Assembly (NCBI GenBank): GCA_020726505.1
Contig: JAHLEZ010000014.1
Span: 682,001 to 746,000 of the forward strand
Length of the DNA: 64,000 nt
From: Leptodontidium sp. MPI-SDFR-AT-0119
Lineage: Eukaryota > Ascomycota > Leotiomycetes > Helotiales > Leptodontidiaceae
Reading direction: 5' to 3'
Positions 56,742 through 64,000 of this stretch are shown piece by piece. Each line of letters begins with the position of its first letter. Position 1 is the first letter of the stretch. The position numbers and the translations under genes are program-made. A model generated the notes under the pieces. That model was not told the origin of the DNA, searched no databases, and worked only from the letters and a program-made list of their open reading frames with translations.

Positions 56742-57601
56742 CTTGCTGGTAACGCAAAATCTATATCTCGAAGGGATGACCCGGAAGACTGTGGCTTTTA
56801 ACTAGCAGGCATTGTGAGAAGCATGTTATATATCGAGAAAGGGAGTGTCAGATCTTAGTACCGCGGCGTCATTCGGGGCCGATGATCTTCTCTCTAAGGT
56901 TTAGCCTTATGTTGAAGGGTGACTTGTCCAAGAGTCTGTAAAATCGAGTACAAACTCTAGAATAATTTCATTTGCTGCCGGAGATACATCGGTGCGATCT
57001 TCTTTCTCGACCAATCGTCTTTGTCTTTCTTTGTCTTTCTTTGTTTTCACCATTCCCGGATGCTCGGCACGCCTTGCGTTGATGCCGCGTGGATTGCCCC
57101 CTCAGTAAGCGAGTCAATTTCCACTCCGCTCCTCACCTCGCTCGCATCTATTGAGATCCACATTCATAAATTTTGTTCCGTACAATCGCTCGATACAGTT
57201 AGCTGAATTCTTGTACATCTTGAAGCTTTCTTTGCCGCAAATCTTGACCTGTGAAGACAGCGGCCAGCGGGGTGTTATTTACGTAAATGTCGATTCTGAC
57301 GTAAGCGAGCGTTCAACAACCCACCCCATCTTCATCGGATTGCAAATGCAGCAACGGTTGATGAAGCGGCACAGCAGAATCAACGAGAACTGCATTCGGT
57401 GATGAAGAAGAAGCCGAATAGAGCATCCCTATCTGCACTTCGGCAAATTTCATCACAGCTGAAAACACAGCACTCGATTCGTTTAGTTCAGCGGATACTA
57501 CTTGGAGATCTCCACATCAGCAATAGGACTTCCTTAAGCTGCGTGTATCACCATTCTGGATCTGAATTGCCTCTGTTTAACCTCAACCCTCTCATCCCAT
57601 C
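56742..57601. other. Divergent intergenic region
   Basis: About 860 bases between the methyltransferase and the sulfotransferase-like gene. A short repeat of TCTTTGTCTTTC units lies near 57019-57048. No gene is supported. Confidence 0.4.
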
Positions 57602-58549
57602 ATGGACCATCAACCTCGAAAGGAAGATGTAAACCGCATCGGAAACTACGCTCTCATGCTCCTCGAAGACCAAAACATCGACCGACGAAAATGCCACCGC
57701 ATCGTCCCCATGGAAGTATTGTCCCTAGGCTACTCCCGCACCGGGACAATGTGTAAGAACCCCACCCCAAAAATAACCCCATGCATAATTTCCCCACACA
57801 ACAAACACAACACGTAGAGTACATACTCACGACTTCCAGCAATGCAAAACGCCTTCCGGATCCTCGGTTATCCAAACCCATACCACTTCTCCAGCGTCTA
57901 CGGCAATGTTCGTGACTGCGATATGTGGGTTGAGGCTTTACGAGCCAAGTACGACGGTATAGGCCAGCCCTTTGGCCGCGCTGAATTCGACCAGCTCCTT
58001 GGTCACGTCGGGGCCGTCACTGACGCACCCTGCACCATCTTCGCCAAAGAGCTCATCGAAGCCTACCCCGAAGCTAAGATCGTGCTCGTAGAGCGCGATA
58101 TCGAGAAGTGGTATAAGAGCTGGGATAGTCTCGTGACTGGAGCGTTCACTCCGATTCTGAAGGTGCTTAGTATCACTGATCCGTGGTTCACGGGTAGGAT
58201 TCAAGAGCTGGGCATGGTGTGGATGCGAACGCAAGTCGGGGCTAAGAACTTAGTTGAGGCGAGAAGTAAGGCGAGGGATATGTATGGGGAGTATTATGCT
58301 GAGATTAGGAGGGTGGTGCCGAAAGACAGGTTGTTGGAATATGAATTGGGCAGTGGATGGGGACCGCTGTGTGAGTTTCTGGGAAAGGAGGTCCCGGATG
58401 TGGAGTTTCCGCATGAAAATGAGTCGGAATCTCTTGGTGTTATGTTTGAGGAAATGGGGAGGAAGGGGATTAGGAATTCGTTGAGGAATATCGCTGCTGT
58501 TGTAGGGGCGGCTGGGGCTGTTTTTGTTGTTTGGTGGGTTTTGAGGTGA
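57602..58549 (+). CDS. Sulfotransferase-family P-loop protein (Sulfotransfer_4-like)
   Basis: Two exons (57602-57752, 57840-58549) join to 286 aa. The P-loop VLSLGYSRTGTMSMQNAF is rebuilt across the intron, corresponding to the PAPS 5'-phosphosulfate loop of this fungal family. Further landmarks are GYPNPYHFSSVYGN, CTIFAKELIEAYPEAKIVL and ERDIEKWYKSW. The C-terminus ends in a hydrophobic anchor (AAVVGAAGAVFVVWWVLR). Members of this family are often annotated as NAD-dependent epimerase or sulfotransferase, and few have a proven reaction. It is head-to-head with the methyltransferase gene, which may hint at common small-molecule modification. Confidence 0.85.
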
Positions 58550-59066
58550 TTTTTATCTTGAGGTTGCCTTATGGGATAATGGAGACGAGAATTTTCTATA
58601 TAAATGTGGCTTATTTATTACGTGACATTGGAGAGTCAGATGGAGGATTTAGTCTGTCCGTACCCTCGTCACTTCTATCATGATATTCCTAAACTCCTGC
58701 GCAAAGTCTTCTTTCGACGTCTTAGATATTTGGTCGGAGAATATTAATCAGAATTATAGACAGCATAAAGCACTGGGGCAAAAGGCAAGGGTTGGCAACT
58801 GGATTAGTGGAGGTGGGGTGCAGCATTTTAAGACTAGGTAACACAGGAGAAAATTAAGCGAATCTCAAAGTTAACAATGGAGCTTCTTCAATGTGGAAAT
58901 TTTGTTCAAGACATACGGACAGCGCGTACATGTGACTCTGTTCACAAGGTAGAATTTAAATTTGTTTACCATTCTAAAACCAGCCTCGCGTCCAGAAAAA
59001 ACAAGTCAGCAACAACACCAACCATCACAACACCAGCATCACAAAAACACAACACATCCCGACACA
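58550..59066. other. Intergenic region
   Basis: About 520 bases, no gene seen. Confidence 0.4.
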
Positions 59067-59892
59067 ATGGCCAGCAAACGTAGCAACCATGAGCCCATCT
59101 CAGAAGAGAAGAAGGCCAAACTCCGAGCCAAGAGAGTAGCAGCCAAAGCAGCCGCCGCCGCCACTCCCACTCCTCTCCTCCCTCCCCCTCCCCCTTCTTC
59201 ACAATCACCACCCACCTTCTCCTTGTCAGCAAGGCAGCGCTCTCCTTCCCCTCCCTCTCCCTCTCCCATCACGACGCGTCGTCTGTCTGCCCGTGGAGAT
59301 TCTGGTTTGGAGTCTGGTTCGGAGTTCCGTCCTTGGGATAAGTCTACTATCCACAATTTCCTTGAGCTGAAATGAAACTACACGGTCAATTCAAAGTTCC
59401 CAATGTCCAGCCAGGATAATACTCTATTCTACTCTACTCTACTATATTCTAGTATATTCTAGTACAGTACAGTGCAATACAGTGCCCGGACTGACATCTC
59501 GTCTCAACTCAATAGTCCCACCCAACCGCACAGCACTCGTTTCCGGCCCCCGCGCCACGGCTGTGACGTTCGCTGTCGATCGAGAGCGTGATGGTATCAA
59601 GCAGGCTGCTGCTTTCCTGCCTGTTCTTCCTGCTTGGTCTCTCGTCCCCCTCGATGGCACCAATACCATCACCACCACCAGCAACACCAACACCGGCTCC
59701 GACGCCGTCCAAACCCAAACTCCCGCCGCCTACAAGGCCGAAGAGGCCGAAGTCGAGCCGGTCCAAGAGAAGAAGAAGAAGAAGAAGGGGAGGATGACGA
59801 GGAGGGAGAAGAATAGGTTGAGGAAGGCTGCTGGCGTGGAGATGGGTGGGGGTGCTGGTGGTGAGAGAGCAGATGGGGAGATGGATGTGTAG
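59067..59892 (+). CDS. Low-complexity hypothetical protein, uncertain structure
   Basis: MASKRSNHEP at 59067 begins a basic, Ala/Pro/Ser-rich frame ending at 59375. A second frame, 59482-59892 (PGLTSRLNSIVPPNRTAL, ending in a Lys/Arg-rich KKKKKKGRMTRREKNRLRKA block), follows. The two could be exons of one gene joined by an intron that spans the ATTCTAGT-rich run at about 59420-59465, or separate short frames. The basic tail resembles a nuclear localisation signal. No family recognised, and the exon model is not secure. Confidence 0.4.
59420..59480. repeat. Simple repeat: ACTCT / TATTCTAG units
   Basis: A microsatellite-like run of TACTCTACTC, TATTCTAGTA and ACAGTACAGTGC units within the low-complexity locus. 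Confidence 0.7.
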
Positions 59893-60544
59893 ATATTTTT
59901 GTGTTGTTACAGAAATGGAATGATGTTGAGATTGGCGTTTCGGGTCTGTCTATAACATTCAGGGCATCGTGTCGTCGATGCTGTCACTCCTTGAGGGAAT
60001 CAAGGCTCTGTGAAACCGGCCTTTCACCTTTAAAGTTGTTGAGTGTTGAATTTTGTTGGCTGCATTGCCAAGAAGTTTCAAGGATTTGTATGACTTGAAG
60101 CAGAGCTCACATTGCACAAATAGATGTAAGATCTTACGTAGAAGAGGCACATGATAAGGTAGATTCTCCAGCAGATTATGACTCGATTCGACTCGATACA
60201 CCTCGTATCACTCTATGAAAAGACACAAACCCTTTCTTCTTTCCCAAGCAAAATTCCCCCAATCTATAAACGCGAACGCCATTCTGATGTCAAAAGAAAG
60301 ATTCAATGTCTCGCAACGCGAGAAGAAGGAGAGAAAAAAGAAAAGCAACAAGTGCCGTATTGCAGTGCAGTGACGACACATCTCTATAACGGGGGTGCGC
60401 TGTCAAATCAACCAATTCCAATCCAAATGCTTGCTTGCTCTAAGGGAATCTCTATCTTGTTTGCACATGATTACAATCTCCACCACTGAAACGGACGAAC
60501 GAAAAGCACTTTTTGGTTTGATGCGCGAGAAGGATGACGACCAT
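59893..60544. other. Convergent 3' intergenic region
   Basis: About 650 bases between the hypothetical gene (+) and EF-3 (-). It probably holds the long 3' UTR of EF-3. No gene is seen. Confidence 0.4.
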
Positions 60545-63500
60545 CTATGACTCGTCATCTGTGTCGACTGGGTGGGGAGTTCCCTTGGGAGAGTTGAGCC
60601 TGTGGGTGAGTTAGTACTTGGAGGGATATATGCAAGTGGAGTTAGGGGAACCCACCATTCGATGTGTCTCAGTCTCTTTCGGACTTCCCGCTCCTTCAAC
60701 TCCTTTTTGGTCATCTTCTTCTTCTTCTTAGCTCTGAAGCTCATATCTCCACCATTGTCCTCTGCTCCACTGTTGACGGCGCTGGCATTCGCACTGGAAA
60801 CAGCACTGCTCATTGCGCTGCTTGCAACACTGCTATTGAACGCACTTCCAGGTCGGCTGGAATCCTCGAAGCGGTCGGCGGCAACGGCAAGGTTTCCCTT
60901 GTGTGTGACACGACCATCTGCTACGTACCACTGCTCGGGGCAGAGAGCACCAACGAACTCTTCGTTGTGAGAAATCATGATAACACCGCCCTTGTAATCG
61001 CGAATAGCGACAGCGAGACCACCAAGAGAATCACGATCCAAGAAATTGGTAGGCTCGTCGAGGACGAGAAGATGGGGGTTATTCCACATAGCACCTGCCA
61101 AGACGACCTTGACTTTTTGTCCACCGGAAAGACCACCGATCTCGTTGTGATCAGCAATCTCAGGATCCAGACCCAGATCCTGGAAATGCTTAGAGATGAC
61201 CTTTGGTGACAATTCACGGAAACCAAGACCTTCACGGGATGCCTCGTGATCATCAAACTCCTGGATCAACTTGTCGAAGCCCAACTCAATGAGGGTCTCT
61301 CGGGATATTTGGGTGTTGTACTTTGGTAGCATGTGAAGCCACTTGATCTCATACTGGTAGGACTTCTTCCACTTTTGACGTCCCATGATGGCTTCGATCT
61401 GGCGACCTCCTCTGCCATCCTTCAAATCGACAAGCTTCTCCATCTGTGCCTTGTCCTCGGGAGACAAGATACGGGTCTGCTTCATGTGAACCTCTCTATC
61501 ATCACCATTGGCATAACGCCATTGGAGGTATTGGTTTGGGGTCTTCTCCAAGTGCATTTCGACGTGCTCAAGAGCGTGCTGCTTGATGTAACCGATACGC
61601 AAGTTGGGGTGCTTCTCAACACGACCAGTAGTGGGGATAGTTTCGCCAGTAAGCATCTTGATCAGAGTTGACTTTCCGGCACCGTTTCCTCCAATAATGG
61701 CAGTTCTAGAAGACAGTGACAATTGGCAAGAAACATCGTAGAGAGATGGCTTTGAAGCCCCGGGGTAGGTGTAAGAGCAGTTGGTCATTCGGAGAATCGA
61801 TCGAGTGTTGGACTTGACACCTGTAAGTATACCAGGAGGTGGGAACTTGAACTGGGCGTTCGAGGCCGAAAGGGTGTAGTAACTCTTAGCCTCGGGCTTT
61901 TGCTTGACGAAGGCCGCCAAGTTACCCTTGTAGCATGCGAGCTTCTTTCCTGGCTCGTAATGGTAGATATCTGTGCAGACCTCGTCGAGGAAACCGGAGT
62001 CGTGAGATACGATCAAACTGGTGATCTCTGTGTGGGCCTTAAGGTATTCTTGCAACCACTTGACGTTGGCAACGTCCAAGTGATTAGTAGGTTCGTCGAG
62101 GAGGAGAACATCGGCTCTCATCAACATGGCTCTGGCCAACGCCAACTTCATCTTCCACCCACCGGACAAGGATCCAACCTTTTCAGATTGGCGACCCTCC
62201 GGCCCAGGTGTGAAGCCGACCTCGGTCAAGACATCAGAGATTCGTTCCATGCCTTGATCTGCGATAGCGGGGTCCTTGGCAACGAATTGGAGAATGCTAA
62301 TATCGGCATCTTCACCTTGGTTGTGCTCAACAAAGCAGGTTCGGAGGACATCCTGGGGAGGGAAACCTTCGAGCTTGCCGGTGGCAATACTGCGCATGAG
62401 AGTCGACTTTCCAGCTCCGTTACGGCCACAAAGACCATATCTGTGTCCCTTCAGGAGACGAAGATTGGTGTGGGAAAGAAGAAGCATGCCTCCGTACGCC
62501 AAGGAGAAATCGGCATTGACAATCTCAATCTCTCCATCATCCTCCTTGACTGGCTTTCCGAACTTTCTCTCGTCCTCATCAATGTAGTATTGCTGAACAG
62601 CACTTCCGACTTTCTCGGCGGCGCCATCTTCCTTCATGATGTTGGCAAGGTATGGGGTAACTCGTGCTGCGATACGGTTGACTTCACGATGGTTGACATC
62701 CTCGGCGACCATGGTCCCGACATATGGTCTAGCAACCTTGAATGCATCAAGATCACCGCCCAATCCACCGGCCTTCTTGATCTCGGCTTCAAGAATCTTC
62801 GCGACATCTTCGGAGGTGGTACGCTCGATAACACCGCTGTTGGCGCTACCATCATCATCACCCATGGCCTTGTGGATAACAGCCAATGCTCTTGTAGCCA
62901 AATCTCTGACCTCGGGCAACGATGCTCTGTCCTTGACGGACTTTACACCAGGGCTCAGCTTTGGCAAAAAGGTTCTGGCCTCAACTGGATCGTGGACAAG
63001 CTTGGTCAAGTTCTCCACGACGACAACAGTTTGTCTGAGAACTTCTTGGGCAGTGGATGGGGTGTTCAGGGATCTTTCCAAGAGAGGTGTGAGGAGAGCG
63101 AGAACGGGAGCCGTCACAATGGCGACGAAGGTGGTTTGAGAGAGCGCATGGATAGCCTTTTGGAGGGTCTCGGTCGAAGGGTTCTGCATGGTGGCAATCA
63201 GAAGCGGAATTCGTGGAGCAACGTCGTCGTTGGAAAGGAGGGTGGTGAGAGAGTTCATGGTCGCAACGGACTGTTTCTCGACTTCTGCCTTCAAGTCGTG
63301 CATGCCAGCTTCCACAATCGGGATCAGTCCGCCCAATTTTGTACCCATAGACTCTCGCAGGATATCCTTATCGTTAGCCTCCTCCTTACTGCTGCCGACT
63401 TCCAACTTGGCTTTATCAGCCATCTTCTGAAGCAACTTGTATGCTCCGACAGTTCCTTGCCACTTCCCGGTTGCCTTTGCGAGGTAGGTGGAAAGGGCTG

Positions 63501-63948
63501 GGAGAAGACCAACAACCAGAGCCTCTGAGCTGAGATTCTTGAACAACTCATCCAGTCCGTACTGGGCGGACTCGCGGACAACTGAACTCTTATCGGCCAA
63601 AGCGTCGAGTGCGCAGGCAACCATGCCTCCATCTTGAACCATGAGAATGACCTCACTGATTCTTTGCTGGGGTGGCAGTCGCTCAAACAGTGCTCCCAAG
63701 AGGTTCTGGGCACACTCTCTCCTTGCTACACTCTTCTTATCGGCGGCAGCCTTCTTGATAGCAGCTAGGACACCATATTGAGACAAGCCTCGGAATCCAA
63801 CGGAGTTCAGGAACAGGTCGCATAGAGCGTACGCAGCAGAAACTGAAGCATCGGAGGTGGCAGCAGTGAAGATAGAGTCCATAAGCCCGGCGACCTCTTC
63901 TTGTGTTGGCGCTGGGCCAGCGGCCTTGGAAATCATCGTAGGAGGCAT
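60545..63948 (-). CDS. Translation elongation factor 3 (EF-3), ABC-F ATPase
   Basis: Two exons (63948-60656 and 60599-60545) join to about 1115 aa. An N-terminal HEAT-repeat region covers roughly residues 20-350. Two ABC cassettes follow: Walker A GRNGAGKST and GGNGAGKST, signature LSGGW and LSGGQ, Walker B LLLDEPTNHLD and LVLDEPTNFLD. A chromodomain-like insertion lies in the second cassette (QKWKKSYQYEIKW). A Ser/Ala-rich and a Lys-rich segment precede the end, HIEWLNSPKGTPHPVDTDDES. EF-3 is the fungal-specific ATPase that helps release E-site tRNA from the ribosome. The start MPPTMISKAAG at 63948 is preferred; an in-frame ATG at 63978 and open frame beyond it leave a longer start or upstream exon outside the window possible. 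The gene is intact. Confidence 0.95.
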
Positions 63949-64000
63949 TGTGGGGGGAGGCGATACGTGGTGGGGCATTCTCGAGCGTGCAACGCCCTTT

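Noticed and set aside
61900..63528. Long plus-strand open frame of 542 codons opposite EF-3
   Set aside because: It lies entirely antisense to the well-supported EF-3 coding region, has no recognisable domain, and is explained by codon bias of the real gene.

Overview
The window is 64 kb of nuclear DNA from a filamentous ascomycete (Pezizomycotina). The evidence is gene content (HET and 2EXR families, EF-3, a Chs4/Skt5-type activator, two Zn2Cys6 regulators, RTA1 family), short introns of about 45-90 nt with GTRNGT donors, and AT-rich islands holding a mariner-like remnant with stop codons. A helotialean (Leotiomycetes) affiliation is plausible but is a guess. No rRNA gene, credible tRNA gene or CRISPR array was found.

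Left part (1-5.4 kb): a long leader and promoter region, then the chitin synthase III activator with Sel1 repeats and a C-terminal CaaX box.

Metabolic block (6.1-29.9 kb), the most interesting part. In order it holds a complete NADPH-cytochrome P450 reductase (-), a Zn2Cys6 regulator (+), an HSL-type alpha/beta-hydrolase (-), a second Upc2-like Zn2Cys6 regulator (-), a frameshifted RTA1-family membrane protein, a cytochrome P450 (-), a homogentisate 1,2-dioxygenase paralogue (+), a group-A FAD monooxygenase (+), an NCS1 purine/cytosine-type permease (-), a DHA1-like MFS transporter (+) and an isochorismatase-family hydrolase (-). There is no PKS, NRPS or terpene synthase. I read it as a candidate catabolic or detoxification cluster: uptake of an aromatic or N-heteroaromatic compound, hydroxylation (P450 plus its own reductase; FAD monooxygenase), extradiol-type ring opening by the dioxygenase, then hydrolysis of the open-chain product by the two hydrolases. 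The substrate is unknown. Several of the intergenic regions share CCGG-rich palindromic motifs that could be sites for the cluster's CGG-binding regulators.

Middle (31-34.8 kb): an ATF/CREB-type bZIP factor with a uORF ending 6 nt before its start codon, a PLP-dependent diaminopropionate ammonia-lyase-like enzyme, and a broken 2EXR gene whose 5' end is lost at the edge of an AT-rich repeat island.

Unstable island (35-44.2 kb): a degenerate Tc1/mariner transposase, two small secreted-protein genes (one with 12 cysteines, effector-like), a 91-bp tandem duplication differing only by transitions, a decayed hypothetical gene and a decayed HET gene.

Right part (45.2-64 kb): a membrane RGS protein, a DUF1348 (NTF2-fold) protein, a Pmp20/Prx5-type peroxiredoxin, a second broken 2EXR gene, a methyltransferase with one apparent frameshift, a sulfotransferase-like P-loop protein, a low-complexity hypothetical locus and translation elongation factor EF-3 at the right edge.

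Intron boundaries were placed by eye from GT/AG signals and reading-frame continuity. Family assignments rest on motif and sequence recognition, not on database searches.
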